64,000 bases of DNA from an uncultured Collinsella sp. (GCA_958421275.1 CATZLI010000005.1:141935-205934), one strand, 5' to 3'. Positions 33,337 to 43,590 are shown, numbered from the stretch's first letter. A program made the numbers and translations. Notes: a model not told the origin generated them from the letters alone.

Positions 33337-33538
33337 GGACGTTCCTTTCCTGCCGGCAGTTTGGGACACTCCTTGGCAATTGGCGCATCAGAGCGCTCTG
33401 ACATACAGTTTTTCGATTCCGTATGTATATATGCGCGCTAATGGGTTATAAAATCTAAGTCTGAACATAGCAGGTCTGCGATGCGGCTCGGGCGACCGGG
33501 CCGTTTTTGCGGGCGGGGGTAGCGCGAAAGGACTGCAC

Positions 33539-35563
33539 ATGCGTCAATTTAAGACCGAGAGCAAAAAACTGCTCGACCTCATGATCAACTCCATCTACAC
33601 CAATAAGGAAATCTTCCTGCGCGAGCTTATCTCTAACGCGAGCGACGCCGTCGACAAGCTCAACTTTAAGAGCCTGCAGGACCCGAGCGTTAAGATCGAC
33701 CAGGGCGACCTGGCCATTCGCGTCTCCTTTGATAAGGACGCCCGCACCATCACGATTTCGGATAACGGCATTGGCATGACCGCCGAGGAGCTCGAGCGCA
33801 ATCTGGGCACCATCGCTCATTCCGGCTCCGAGGAGTTTAAGACCGAGAACGCCGAGCAGCAGGGTTCGGATGTCGACATCATCGGCCAGTTTGGCGTGGG
33901 CTTCTACTCGGCCTTTATGGTCGCCAGCCATGTGAAGGTCGTCAGCCGCGCCTATGGCGAGGATGTCGCCCATGTGTGGGAATCCGACGGTCTTGAGGGC
34001 TACACCATCGAGAACGGCGAGCGCGCCGAGCACGGTACCGATGTCATCCTGACGCTGCGCGAGAACGAGAAGCTCGATGCCGACGGCGAGGCCGAGACCT
34101 ACGATCGCTTCCTGACCGAGTGGGGCCTCAAGAGCCTGATTCAGCAGTACAGTAACTATGTGCGCTACCCGATCCAGATGATGGTGTCCAAGAGCCGCCA
34201 GAAACCCAAGCCCGAGGACGCCGGCGACGATTACAAGCCCGAGTATGAGGACTACCAGGAGCTCGAGACCATCAACTCCATGACGCCGATTTGGAAAAAG
34301 CGCAGCTCCGATGTTGAGCAGAAGGACTACGACGAGTTCTACAAGTCCACGTTCCACGACTTTGATAATCCTGCGCGCACCATCAGCTTCCACGCCGAGG
34401 GCACGCTCGAGTACGACGCCCTGCTGTTTGTGCCGGGTCGCGCCCCGTTCGATCTGTACAGCAAGGACTACGAGAAGGGTCTGGCGCTCTACAGCTCCAA
34501 CGTGCTGATTATGGAGAAGTGCGACGACCTGCTGCCCGACTACTACAACTTTGTGCGCGGTGTCGTGGACTCTGCCGACGTGACGCTCAACATCTCGCGC
34601 GAGACGCTGCAGCAGAACCGTCAGCTCAAGGCCATCGCCAAGCGTGTGGAAAAGAAGATCACCGCTGACCTTGAGGATATGCGTGACAACGACCGCGAGG
34701 CCTACGAGAAGTTCTTTGAGAACTTTGGCCGCGGCCTTAAGTACGGCATCTACTCGAGCTATGGCATGAAGGCCGACGAGCTCGCCGACCTGTTGCTGTT
34801 CTGGTCTGCCAAGGAACAGAAGATGATTACCCTGGCCGAGTATGCCAAGGGCATGCCTGAGGATCAGAAGGCCATCTACTACGCCGCCGGTGACTCGCGT
34901 GAGCGTCTGGCCAAGATGCCCGTGGTAAAGGGCGTGCTCGACCGCGGCTATGACGTGCTGCTGCTGACACAGGATGTGGATGAGTTCACGTTCCAGGCTA
35001 TGCGTGAATACGTTGCCGCCGATATGCCCAAGATCTACGAGGACGATGCTGCCCGCGAGGCTGCCGAGAAGGCTGTGGCCGACGGTGCCGAGCCCGAGGT
35101 CGAGGATCGTCATCTGGAGCTCAAGAACGTTGCGACCGGTGATCTTGACCTGGCGACCGAGGACGAGAAGAAGGAGGCCGAGGACGCCACCAAGGAGAAC
35201 GAGGACCTCTTTAGCGCTATGAAGGAGGCGCTCGGTGACAAGGTCGAGAAAGTTGCCGTCTCCGCGCGCCTGACCGATGCCCCCGCTTGCATCACCACCG
35301 AGGGCCCGCTTTCGCTCGAGATGGAGAAGGTGCTCCAGAAGGGACCCGAGAGCGCGCCCGACGGCATGCCCAAGAGCCAGCGCGTGCTCGAGCTCAACGC
35401 CAAGCACCCGGTCTTTGACAAGCTTGTCGCTGCCCAGAAGGCAGGCGACGCCGATAAGATCAAGCAGTACTCCGGCTTGCTCTACGATCAGGCCCTGCTG
35501 GTCGAGGGCATCCTCCCCGAGGACCCCGTTGCCTTCGCAGCAGCTGTCTGCAACTTGATGTAG
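33539..35563 (+). CDS. htpG: Chaperone protein HtpG (Hsp90)
   Basis: 674 residues. The N-terminal GHKL ATPase domain carries ELISNASDAVDKL, ISDNGIGMT and IGQFGVGFYSAFMVA. The middle domain includes NISRETLQQNRQL, and an acidic linker near residues 500-560 precedes the C-terminal dimerisation domain. A cytosolic ATP-driven chaperone. The acidic stretch around residue 545 (EDEKKEAEDATKENED) is richer than in E. coli HtpG. AAAGGA precedes the ATG. No CIRCE or HAIR heat-shock element was recognised upstream. Confidence 0.97.
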   Translation: MRQFKTESKKLLDLMINSIYTNKEIFLRELISNASDAVDKLNFKSLQDPSVKIDQGDLAIRVSFDKDARTITISDNGIGMTAEELERNLGTIAHSGSEEFKTENAEQQGSDVDIIGQFGVGFYSAFMVASHVKVVSRAYGEDVAHVWESDGLEGYTIENGERAEHGTDVILTLRENEKLDADGEAETYDRFLTEWGLKSLIQQYSNYVRYPIQMMVSKSRQKPKPEDAGDDYKPEYEDYQELETINSMTPIWKKRSSDVEQKDYDEFYKSTFHDFDNPARTISFHAEGTLEYDALLFVPGRAPFDLYSKDYEKGLALYSSNVLIMEKCDDLLPDYYNFVRGVVDSADVTLNISRETLQQNRQLKAIAKRVEKKITADLEDMRDNDREAYEKFFENFGRGLKYGIYSSYGMKADELADLLLFWSAKEQKMITLAEYAKGMPEDQKAIYYAAGDSRERLAKMPVVKGVLDRGYDVLLLTQDVDEFTFQAMREYVAADMPKIYEDDAAREAAEKAVADGAEPEVEDRHLELKNVATGDLDLATEDEKKEAEDATKENEDLFSAMKEALGDKVEKVAVSARLTDAPACITTEGPLSLEMEKVLQKGPESAPDGMPKSQRVLELNAKHPVFDKLVAAQKAGDADKIKQYSGLLYDQALLVEGILPEDPVAFAAAVCNLM

Positions 35564-35570
35564 TTAGGTA

Positions 35571-35598
35571 GTTACGCGGTTTTACCAAACCGCGTAAC
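35571..35598 (+). terminator. Perfect hairpin downstream of htpG
   Basis: Twelve-base perfect arms GTTACGCGGTTT and AAACCGCGTAAC around TACC, eight bases after the stop. There is no T-run, so it may protect the 3' end rather than terminate. Confidence 0.5.
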
Positions 35599-35611
35599 AG
35601 CTCGACGCTGC

Positions 35612-35710
35612 AAACGCCCCTAAGCGGCAATCTGACGTTCAATCGTCGGTCGCGTACCCAAAGTACGCTTCCCTCCTCTTTCACGTCACCTTGCTCGCTT
35701 AGGGGCGTTT
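35612..35710 (+). ncRNA. Candidate structured RNA downstream of htpG
   Basis: Perfect 15-bp outer arms (AAACGCCCCTAAGCG at 35612-35626 and its complement at 35696-35710) enclose TGACGT/ACGTCA and then GCGTAC/GTACGC with a CCAAA loop. The unpaired side contains CTTCCCTCCTCTTT, complementary to Shine-Dalgarno sequences. The outer stem is followed by a short T-run. Strand is uncertain because the outer arms are symmetric. With the neighbouring hairpins this fills most of 35564-35810. Confidence 0.4.
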
Positions 35711-35754
35711 TCGCTGACTTATGCTCAACCAGCGACGCTTTCGTGGTCCTAAGT

Positions 35755-35808
35755 AGTCATTGGGGACGTTCTTGTTTGACTAGTCGTTTAAGAACGTCCC
35801 CAATGACT
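35755..35808. repeat. Long perfect inverted repeat
   Basis: 19-bp perfect arms (AGTCATTGGGGACGTTCTT and its complement) around a 16-base loop holding GACTAGTC. The GGGGACGTTCTT word is echoed at 33336-33350 (GGGACGTTCC). The remaining 187 bases before the next start show nothing I can name. Confidence 0.75.
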
Positions 35809-35995
35809 AGTCGGATTGATAATTTGTGCGGGTTGTGGTTTTGTGACCTGCTGAAATTTAGGATACTGTACATCTGTACGCTAACTCATCTTCGTAGTAT
35901 ATTGCTACCCGCAAAACTCAGCACCATTGTGCCGTGAGGCACTAAAGCGCCTCCGTACAATGGTTGTCGATAGTACGATTCGATTCAACGACAGG

Positions 35996-38776
35996 ATGGA
36001 TGGTCCAAGCGTGAGTCTCGGCAGCAAACTATCCAACGCAAAGGTCTCCTTTGCGATCTTTAAGCGCGACATCAAGCGATTGCTCGTGAACCCCGTCGCC
36101 CTGGTGGTTACCCTAGGCGTGTGCGTTATTCCCTCGCTGTATGCCTGGTACAACATCGTGGCTAACTGGGATCCGTACGGAAACACCCAGGGTATCAAGA
36201 TTGCCATCGCCAACAACGATCGGGGCACCCAAAACGACTTGGTGGGCGAGCTCAACGCGGGCGACCAGGTCGTCGATCAGCTCAAGGAGAACGATCAGCT
36301 GGGCTGGACCTTCGTCGATTCGGCGGCCGACGCCAAGGAGGGCGTCGAGAGCGGTGAGTACTATGCGGCCATCGTAATCCCTAAGAACTTCTCGGATAAC
36401 CTGGTTTCGATGCTCGACGGTAACTACCATCAGCCCAAGCTTACGTACTACGTCAATGAGAAGAAGAGCGCTATTGCGCCCAAGGTTACCGACACCGGTG
36501 CAAGCACCATCGAGGAGCAGATCAACTCGGAATTTGTCTCCACGGTGGGCGAGACCGTTGCCAGCATTGCCAAGGATGCCGGAGTCGATTTAAAGGACAA
36601 GGCAACCCAGACTCAGGATTCGTTGGCAAGTTCTGTCTCCGAGGCATCCGATACCTTGGGCGAGGTGCGCGATTCGATTGGCGACATGAATGCCGCCATC
36701 GATAAGACGAGTGGCGCTATCGCCTCGGCTGATGCGGCACTTGCCGGCATGCAGGGTCAGGCGCCGTCACTGACGCAAGCGATCTCTCAGGGCAACGACC
36801 TGCTGGGTGAAGCTCGCACCACGGCGGGCAACTCTATCGCCTCGCTCTCCAAGGCGCTCTCGGAAGGCAGCCTTGCGCTCACCAAGACGTCGGCCTCCGC
36901 GAACACTGCCATCGGCAAGCTGACGGGCACGGTCACATCTACGACCACCCGTATCGACAACTCGCTCGAGTCTCTCCAAGCGACGATCGACCACAATAAG
37001 GCCGTTATCGGGCACTTGGAGATTCTCGCCAATGACACGTCGACAGGTTCCGAGGAAATTGACGCGCGCATTGTATCGACCATCAATACGCTCCGTGAGC
37101 AGAACGAGAAGTTGCAGAGCATCAAGGACGGTCTGTCCGCGCAGTCGAGCGCCATGGCGAATGACGCCGCGGCTGTCTCGGGTGCCAGCGACGCTATCAA
37201 TAACGCAATTCAGACCGGTGCGACCAACCTTGGCCAGGCCCAGACGGACCTGGGTCAAAACGCGCTGCCGAAGGCCTCGAGCGCGCTTGATTCCTTTGCC
37301 GCCGTCTCGGGTGATTTGACGGGTATCGTATCTGGCCTCACGCCCACGATTGCAAGCGCGCGCGGTACGCTTTCGCAGCTTAACGCTACGCTCGGCCAGG
37401 CCAAGACCACGCTGTCCCAGACCGATTCCTCGCTTGCCAAGGTCCAGGACAAGTTCGCAACCGCCGCCAACGACATCGCGGCGCTACAGGCCTCCGAGTC
37501 CATGGGCGAGCTGGCCGACCTGATGGGCGTCGACGTCAATGACGTCGCAGACTTCATGGCATCTCCGGTTGAGCTCGCGTCCAAGTCGATCTATCCGGTT
37601 AAGAGCTTCGGCTCGGGCATTGCCCCGTTCTATACCAACCTGGCGCTTTGGGTGGGCGGCTACGTGCTTATCGCCATCTACAAGCTCGAGGTCGACCGCG
37701 AAGGCATCGGCAGCTTTACCGCGCGTCAGGGCTACTTTGGCCGCTGGTTGCTCCTGGTGATCCTGGGCGCGTTGCAGGCCATCATCGTTACGGTAGGCGA
37801 TCTGGTGATTGGCGTGCAGTGCGTCAGCCCGCTGCTGTTCGTGCTGGGCGGCATCGCCATTTCGTTCACCTACGTCAATATCATCTATGCGCTGTCCACC
37901 ACGTTTAAGCATATCGGCAAGGCTATCGGCGTCATTCTCGTCATCGTGCAGATCCCGGGTTCGTCGGGCATGTACCCCATCGAGATGATGCCCGGCTTCT
38001 TCCAGTGGCTGCACCCGCTGCTGCCCTTTACCTACGGCATCAATCTGCTGCGCGAGACGGTCGGCGGCATGTATTCGTTCAACTACCTGTTTAACCTGTG
38101 CATTCTGGGCGTGTTCTTGATCGTGGCGCTCTTTATCGGCCTGCAGCTGCGTCCGCTGCTGCTCAACCTTAACCTGCTCTTTGATAAACAGCTTTCCACG
38201 ACCGGTATGATGATTTGCGAGTCCAACGACCTGCCGCGCCAGCGCTACTCGCTGCGCACGGCCATGCGTGTCATGCTCGATTCCGATTCGTACCGTCGCG
38301 AACTGCTCGATCATGCGGTCGCCTTTGAACATCGCTACCCGTACTACATCAAGGGCGGTTTTGCCGCCGTGGTGGGCGTTCAGGTCCTGCTCTTTGTCCT
38401 GTCGACGGTTCTCGATATCGACAATAACGGCAAGATCATCCTGCTTGTCATTTGGATCATCTCGGTTATTGCCATCTGCGGCTGGCTTATCAATATCGAA
38501 TATATCCGCGCGAGCCTCAATACCCAGATGCGCATCTCGGCGCTTTCGGATGAGGACCTGCGTCGCGAGATGCGCGAACACACGGCCGCCATTCCTGCCG
38601 CCCGCCACATGTTTGGCCTCAACGCCAGCGAGCGTGGTGCCAAGGGCGGCGATCAGTCCACGGGCCGCTTGCCGCATATCGGCTCGCACCATAAATCTCA
38701 GGGCAGCGACAGCACAGCCACAAATGATGGAGATACCACCGCGCTTGGCAAGCACTCCAAAGGAGGTGAGGCATAA
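35996..38776 (+). CDS. YhgE/Pip-domain membrane protein, first copy
   Basis: About 926 residues from the ATG at 35996; a GTG at 36011 or an earlier ATG at 35960 are possible. One N-terminal helix (residues about 34-54, VALVVTLGVCVIPSLYAWYN) precedes the YhgE/Pip signature WDPYGNTQGIKIAIANNDRG. A long alanine/serine/threonine-rich coiled coil (about 200-520) follows, then five or six membrane helices (about 540-750) and a C-terminal cytoplasmic tail. The family includes phage-infection protein and ESX/type VII-associated proteins, with an ABC-2-like membrane part. Function is unresolved. It overlaps nothing and is followed immediately by a paralogue. Confidence 0.9.
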   Translation: MDGPSVSLGSKLSNAKVSFAIFKRDIKRLLVNPVALVVTLGVCVIPSLYAWYNIVANWDPYGNTQGIKIAIANNDRGTQNDLVGELNAGDQVVDQLKENDQLGWTFVDSAADAKEGVESGEYYAAIVIPKNFSDNLVSMLDGNYHQPKLTYYVNEKKSAIAPKVTDTGASTIEEQINSEFVSTVGETVASIAKDAGVDLKDKATQTQDSLASSVSEASDTLGEVRDSIGDMNAAIDKTSGAIASADAALAGMQGQAPSLTQAISQGNDLLGEARTTAGNSIASLSKALSEGSLALTKTSASANTAIGKLTGTVTSTTTRIDNSLESLQATIDHNKAVIGHLEILANDTSTGSEEIDARIVSTINTLREQNEKLQSIKDGLSAQSSAMANDAAAVSGASDAINNAIQTGATNLGQAQTDLGQNALPKASSALDSFAAVSGDLTGIVSGLTPTIASARGTLSQLNATLGQAKTTLSQTDSSLAKVQDKFATAANDIAALQASESMGELADLMGVDVNDVADFMASPVELASKSIYPVKSFGSGIAPFYTNLALWVGGYVLIAIYKLEVDREGIGSFTARQGYFGRWLLLVILGALQAIIVTVGDLVIGVQCVSPLLFVLGGIAISFTYVNIIYALSTTFKHIGKAIGVILVIVQIPGSSGMYPIEMMPGFFQWLHPLLPFTYGINLLRETVGGMYSFNYLFNLCILGVFLIVALFIGLQLRPLLLNLNLLFDKQLSTTGMMICESNDLPRQRYSLRTAMRVMLDSDSYRRELLDHAVAFEHRYPYYIKGGFAAVVGVQVLLFVLSTVLDIDNNGKIILLVIWIISVIAICGWLINIEYIRASLNTQMRISALSDEDLRREMREHTAAIPAARHMFGLNASERGAKGGDQSTGRLPHIGSHHKSQGSDSTATNDGDTTALGKHSKGGEA

Positions 38777-40966
38777 ATGAAGAACATCCTGCATCTGTTT
38801 AAGCGCGATGTCCAAAACGTGTCTCGCTCCGTGATCGGCTTGGTTGTCGTGATGGGCCTCATTATCGTACCGTGTCTGTACGCGTGGTTTAACATCGCCG
38901 GCAGCTGGGATCCGTACGGCAACACCGGCAATCTTAAGATCGCCGTGGTCAACACCGATGAGGGTTACGAGAGCGATTTGATCCCCGTCGAGGTTAACGT
39001 GGGCGAAAACGTGACCGCCACCCTACGCGGCAACGAGAGCTTCGATTGGGTTGTGCTCAACAATCGCGAAAAGGCTATCGAGGGCGTTAAGTCGGGCGCG
39101 TACTATGCTGCCGTCGTTATCCCCAAAACGTTTAGCGCTGACATGATGACGCTTTTCTCGACCGACGTGAAACACGCCGATATCGAGTTTTACGAGAACC
39201 AGAAGGCCAACGCCATTGCGCAGATCGTGACCGAGAAGGGTTCGAGCGCCGTTCAGAGCCAGGTTAACGAAACTTTTACCGAGACCATTACGAGCATCGG
39301 TCTTAAGACGGTGTCCAGCCTGCTCGATTACATGAGCACCGACCAGGTCAGCAACTTTATCGCCAACCTGTCCTCGACGCTCGGCGATTCGGTCCAGGAC
39401 CTGCAGGACGTTCAGGCCAGCGCAACGTCGCTTGCGGGCATTTTGAGCTCCACGTCCGATTCGCTGACGTCGGCGAGCGGTATGCTCCAGCAGACGGGTA
39501 CGGTCGATGAGTCGACCAAGCAGTTGATGGAGCACGCCAAGAGCGGCATCAATGATTCCAAGGAAGCGCTCAAGGCCGCCAACGATGCCGTTGACGCGGC
39601 GATTGACGGAAGCGCGGGCTCGTTCGACAACGTGTCCGCCGAGCTCGCGAAGGCGTTCGATGCCGCGAACCAGCATGTCGACCTTACGGTGTCCCAACTC
39701 AACGATGCCGCTGCGGCCCTCAATGCGCGCGCCAAGGATATCGATGCGATGGCCGATCAGCTCCGCAGCCTTGCCGACCAGGTGAGCGATGAGAATTTGA
39801 AGGACGGCCTCAAGTCCGCCGCGACGTCGCTGGGCAGAATCGCCGTTGAGTACCGCAACAATGCCAAGGATCTGGCGGCTACCGCGAAGTCTCTCTCCGA
39901 TAGCATGGCCGAGGTCAACAACTCGCGTGCCGAGGTCGATCAGGCCATCGCTGATGCCAAGGCCGGCATCGCGGGTGCCAAATCCGATTACGATTCCACG
40001 TTCTCGGTTAAGGCCAAGGAGCTCAAGAAGACGGTTTCGGGCATTCTGGACTCGCTTGATGGCATCTCGGGCGACCTGGATAGCGCCGTAGGCGGCCTGA
40101 CCGACGCATCCGGTTCGCTGGCAAAGGGCCTCTCCAAGGCTGCAAAGCTGGTCAACAAGGCTTCTGATCAGCTGGGCGAGGCGTCGGACAAGATCAGCGC
40201 GTTTAAGGACGAGCTCGACGGCGCCTTGATGTCGGATGACCTCGCTACGATCAAGACGATGATCGGCAATGATCCCGAGGGTTTGGCCGTGTCGCTTTCC
40301 GGTCCCGTCGCGCTCGATCGCAAACCGGTCTATCCGATCCGCAACTACGGCTCGGCCATGGCGCCGTTCTACACGATTCTGTCGCTCTGGGTCGGCTCGA
40401 TCGTGCTGGCGGCCATGATGAAGGTCTCGGTTGACGATGAGCTTATCAACGAGCTCATCCCCGTGCGCCTGCACGAGATCTACCTGGGCCGCTACCTGTT
40501 CTTTGGCGGTCTGGCCTTGCTGCAGGCAACGCTCGTGTGTGCGGGCGACATCCTGTTCTTTGGCATCCAGTGCGACGACCCGCTGCAGTTTGTGCTGGCG
40601 GGCTGGGTCGCGAGTCTCGTGTTCTCCAATATCGTCTACACGCTTACGGTTTCGTTTGGCGATATCGGCAAGGCGCTCGCCGTCGTGCTGCTGGTCATGC
40701 AGGTCGGCGGTTCGGGCGGCACGTTCCCCATCGAGATGACCGGCCCCGTGTTCCAGGCGATCTATCCGTTCCTGCCGTTCACCCACGGCATCAACGCCAT
40801 GCATGCCGCCATGGCCGGTGCGTACCACATGGAGTACTGGATTGAGCTAGGCATTCTGGCGAGCTATCTGATTCCGTCGCTGGCACTGGGCGTCGTCTTC
40901 CGCCGCCCGGTCATCAAAGCCAACGACTGGATCATCGAAAAACTGGAGTCAACCAAATTGATTTAG
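38777..40966 (+). CDS. YhgE/Pip-domain membrane protein, second copy
   Basis: 729 residues. The ATG directly follows the preceding stop, with GGAGGTGAGG upstream inside the previous gene. Same layout as its neighbour: N-terminal helix, WDPYGNTGNLKIAVVNTDEG signature, long coiled-coil region (about 170-480), and a C-terminal block of six membrane helices including SGGTFPIEMTGPVFQAIYPF. The matched pair suggests a heteromeric membrane complex spanning to the cell surface. What it moves or organises is unknown. Confidence 0.92.
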   Translation: MKNILHLFKRDVQNVSRSVIGLVVVMGLIIVPCLYAWFNIAGSWDPYGNTGNLKIAVVNTDEGYESDLIPVEVNVGENVTATLRGNESFDWVVLNNREKAIEGVKSGAYYAAVVIPKTFSADMMTLFSTDVKHADIEFYENQKANAIAQIVTEKGSSAVQSQVNETFTETITSIGLKTVSSLLDYMSTDQVSNFIANLSSTLGDSVQDLQDVQASATSLAGILSSTSDSLTSASGMLQQTGTVDESTKQLMEHAKSGINDSKEALKAANDAVDAAIDGSAGSFDNVSAELAKAFDAANQHVDLTVSQLNDAAAALNARAKDIDAMADQLRSLADQVSDENLKDGLKSAATSLGRIAVEYRNNAKDLAATAKSLSDSMAEVNNSRAEVDQAIADAKAGIAGAKSDYDSTFSVKAKELKKTVSGILDSLDGISGDLDSAVGGLTDASGSLAKGLSKAAKLVNKASDQLGEASDKISAFKDELDGALMSDDLATIKTMIGNDPEGLAVSLSGPVALDRKPVYPIRNYGSAMAPFYTILSLWVGSIVLAAMMKVSVDDELINELIPVRLHEIYLGRYLFFGGLALLQATLVCAGDILFFGIQCDDPLQFVLAGWVASLVFSNIVYTLTVSFGDIGKALAVVLLVMQVGGSGGTFPIEMTGPVFQAIYPFLPFTHGINAMHAAMAGAYHMEYWIELGILASYLIPSLALGVVFRRPVIKANDWIIEKLESTKLI

Positions 40967-41167
40967 TTCAGCAACGTAAACGCCGTCGGAACATCGAGAT
41001 CTTCCAACCCGATGCTTTAGCGTAGTGAATTGCACGGGCTGCTTGGTTGTTGCTACAGTAGCGGGGCGTGCCGGGGGTCCGGTGCGCCCTGCTTTTATTT
41101 GACCATGAGGCGGCACGCAGCCATGCGCGTGCGGACACCACGCCCAGATTGAGCGCGAGGATGCCCT

Positions 41168-42151
41168 ATGGCCCAGCATGCCACTGACAATATCGAAATG
41201 ATGCCCGATAGCCCTGTTGCTCGCGAGGACCTGGGCGCGGGCGGCACCTCCCGCGGCGCCGGCGCTCGCTCGCCGCTGTTCTGGAAAGTCCTGCTGCTTT
41301 CGGTGGCAGTCGTCTGGGGCTACTCCTTTACGACCATGAAGGACGCGCTCGACACCATTCCGGTGTTCGAACTGCTCTACGTGCGCTTTCTGCCTGCGGC
41401 GTTGGTCATGTTTTTCATCTTCCACAAGCGCATCATCGCGCACCTCAACGCCCGCAACCTTATCGTCGGACTTGGCATGGGCGCACTTATGTGGGCCGCC
41501 TACGCCCTGCAGACAGTCGGTCTGGCGCACACCACGGCGGGCAAGAATGCTTTTTTGACGGGCACGTATTGCATCGTTGTGCCGTTCGCGAGCTATTTTC
41601 TGAGCGGCGAAAAACTCACCCGCTATAACCTGGGCGCGGCGCTGCTGTGCTTGGCGGGCATTGGCTTGGTGGCGCTCGATAGCGTTGAATTCAACATCGG
41701 TGATGTCATTACGCTGGCGGGTGCGGTCTTTTTCGCCATCCAGATGGCGGTGACTGCCAAGTACGGTCGCAAAATGGACATCAACGTCATCACGTTTTGG
41801 ATGTTTGTGGGCAACGGCGTGCTGAGCCTGGCAACGTCGCTGCTATTCGAGACCCAAGCGCCTCTGTCCGTGTGGACGCCGAGCTTTATCAGCGCGATGG
41901 CGTTTCTCTCGGTTGGTTGCACATGCGCGGCTCTGCTCATCCAAAACGTCGGCCTGGCGCATGTCTCGGCCTCGACGGGCTCACTGCTCCTTTCGATGGA
42001 GTCGCCTTCGGGCGTGCTGTTCTCGGTGCTGCTGATGGGGGAGGCGCTCACCTCGCGCCTGCTCGCCGGCTTCGCGCTCATCTTTCTTTCGATTATCTTG
42101 AGCGAGACGCATTTCGATTTCTTGCGCCGAAAATCACACCCGCAATTGTAA
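41168..42151 (+). CDS. EamA/DMT-family transporter
   Basis: 327 residues with about ten membrane helices after a 40-residue charged N-terminus. Two EamA repeats are visible; the first includes SVAVVWGYSFTTMKDALDTI and the second contains AGAVFFAIQMAVTAKYGRKM. Members of this superfamily export amino acids or other metabolites; the substrate cannot be read from sequence. GAGCGCGAGGATG precedes the start. Confidence 0.92.
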   Translation: MAQHATDNIEMMPDSPVAREDLGAGGTSRGAGARSPLFWKVLLLSVAVVWGYSFTTMKDALDTIPVFELLYVRFLPAALVMFFIFHKRIIAHLNARNLIVGLGMGALMWAAYALQTVGLAHTTAGKNAFLTGTYCIVVPFASYFLSGEKLTRYNLGAALLCLAGIGLVALDSVEFNIGDVITLAGAVFFAIQMAVTAKYGRKMDINVITFWMFVGNGVLSLATSLLFETQAPLSVWTPSFISAMAFLSVGCTCAALLIQNVGLAHVSASTGSLLLSMESPSGVLFSVLLMGEALTSRLLAGFALIFLSIILSETHFDFLRRKSHPQL

Positions 42152-42163
42152 ACAACTTGTTGC

Positions 42164-42188
42164 GCCGCCCTCCCAGGGCGGCATTTTT
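42164..42188 (+). terminator. Terminator downstream of the EamA transporter
   Basis: GCCGCCC and GGGCGGC arms around TCCCA, followed by ATTTTTA, 13 bases after the stop. Confidence 0.75.
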
Positions 42189-42266
42189 ATGTCATGCCCT
42201 TACAGTTGTACCTTGCACTTTACGCTATCAAAGTGCGTGCTGCAAAAACGTTACTGGAGGGCTTCT

Positions 42267-43565
42267 ATGGCATCAGCTCTGTCCGATTTTCAACCGCAAC
42301 CAGCGCCTCAGGCTACCACGGCGGCGCAGACCGCTATCGGTGACGGTCTTGTCGCAGAAGCTCGGGCTTTTGCAGACGAGCTCGCTGCGTGGCGACACGA
42401 TCTACACCAGATGCCTGAGCTCGGTAACAATCTTCCGCAGACGTCTGCCTATATCCAGCCACGTCTGGACGAGATGGACATCCCCCATACCACGCTCGTC
42501 GACGGTTCCTGCGTCGTTGGCCTGATCGGTTCCGGTGCGGCCGCGGCCGCTCAGGGCAATGGCACGTGCAAGGACGAGCAGGCCGGAACGGTCGTCATGC
42601 TTCGTGGCGACATGGATGCCCTGCCCGTTGCCGAAGAGTCGGGCGAGCCTTTCGCCTCTACCAACGGCTGCATGCACGCTTGTGGCCACGATATGCATGC
42701 GACGGCCCTGCTTGGTGCGGCGCGCCTGCTCAAGGCCCGCGAGGCCGAGCTTGTGGAGGCCAACGCTACCGTCAAGTTGCTGTTCCAGCCGGGCGAGGAG
42801 ACCTTTGAGGGAGCACGCGCTGCCATCGCCGACGGCTTGCTCGAGAACCCGCGCCCTCAGGCGGCCTTTGCCATGCATGTCAACAGCCAGTCGCCGCTTG
42901 GCCTGGTGCTCTACGGCAGCCCGGCGCTCTCGGGCGTGTACGGTTTCCGCATCACGCTCCAGGGCAAGGGCGGCCACGGTTCCAGCCCCGAGATCTGCAT
43001 CGACCCCATCACGGCCGGCGTCCACGTGCACCTGGCGCTCCAGGAGCTTATCTCCCGCGAGGTGCCGGCGGCCAAGGAAGTCGCACTTACCGTTGGTAAG
43101 TTCGCCGGCGGCTTGGCGGCCAACGTCATCCCCGACACCTGCGTGCTCGAGGGAACGCTGCGCGGCTTTGATGTTGAGCTCATGGCTCACCTAAAGACCC
43201 GCATCGCGGAGGTCGTTAACGGCGTTGCTACGACCTATCGTACGCCGGCGACCATCGAGACGCTTTCGGATGTTCCGCCGCTTGTACTCGACAGCGATAT
43301 GACTCAGGCGTCGCTTGGCTACGTGGGCGCAGTGCTGCCCAAGACGGCTTTCTTGCCGCTTTTCCATGCCATGGCGAGTGAGGACTTCGCGCTTATCTCG
43401 AGCAAGATCCCAAGTGCGTACTTTACCGTGGGCGCGGCCGTAACCGACACGGACGAACACTTTGCCCAGCACCATCCCAAGGCACGTTTTAACGATGCCG
43501 AGCTGCCGCTCGGTGCCGCGGCCTATACCGCCGTTGCTTTGGGCTATATCGCCGACCACCGGTAG
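42267..43565 (+). CDS. M20-family amidohydrolase (aminoacylase / IAA-amino acid hydrolase type)
   Basis: 432 residues from the ATG at 42267, with TGGAGG eight bases upstream. Metal-site motifs: LRGDMDALPVAEESG, NGCMHACGHDMHATALLGAA, and LFQPGEETFEGA. The central satellite domain (GKGGHGSSPE) follows. These di-metal hydrolases split N-acyl amino acids or small amides in the cytoplasm. About 40 residues at the N-terminus are low in similarity to the family. The truncated MFS gene lies 122 bases downstream and could once have been its transporter. Confidence 0.92.
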   Translation: MASALSDFQPQPAPQATTAAQTAIGDGLVAEARAFADELAAWRHDLHQMPELGNNLPQTSAYIQPRLDEMDIPHTTLVDGSCVVGLIGSGAAAAAQGNGTCKDEQAGTVVMLRGDMDALPVAEESGEPFASTNGCMHACGHDMHATALLGAARLLKAREAELVEANATVKLLFQPGEETFEGARAAIADGLLENPRPQAAFAMHVNSQSPLGLVLYGSPALSGVYGFRITLQGKGGHGSSPEICIDPITAGVHVHLALQELISREVPAAKEVALTVGKFAGGLAANVIPDTCVLEGTLRGFDVELMAHLKTRIAEVVNGVATTYRTPATIETLSDVPPLVLDSDMTQASLGYVGAVLPKTAFLPLFHAMASEDFALISSKIPSAYFTVGAAVTDTDEHFAQHHPKARFNDAELPLGAAAYTAVALGYIADHR

Positions 43566-43590
43566 CACCCAACCTTGCCTTTCAAGCCTG

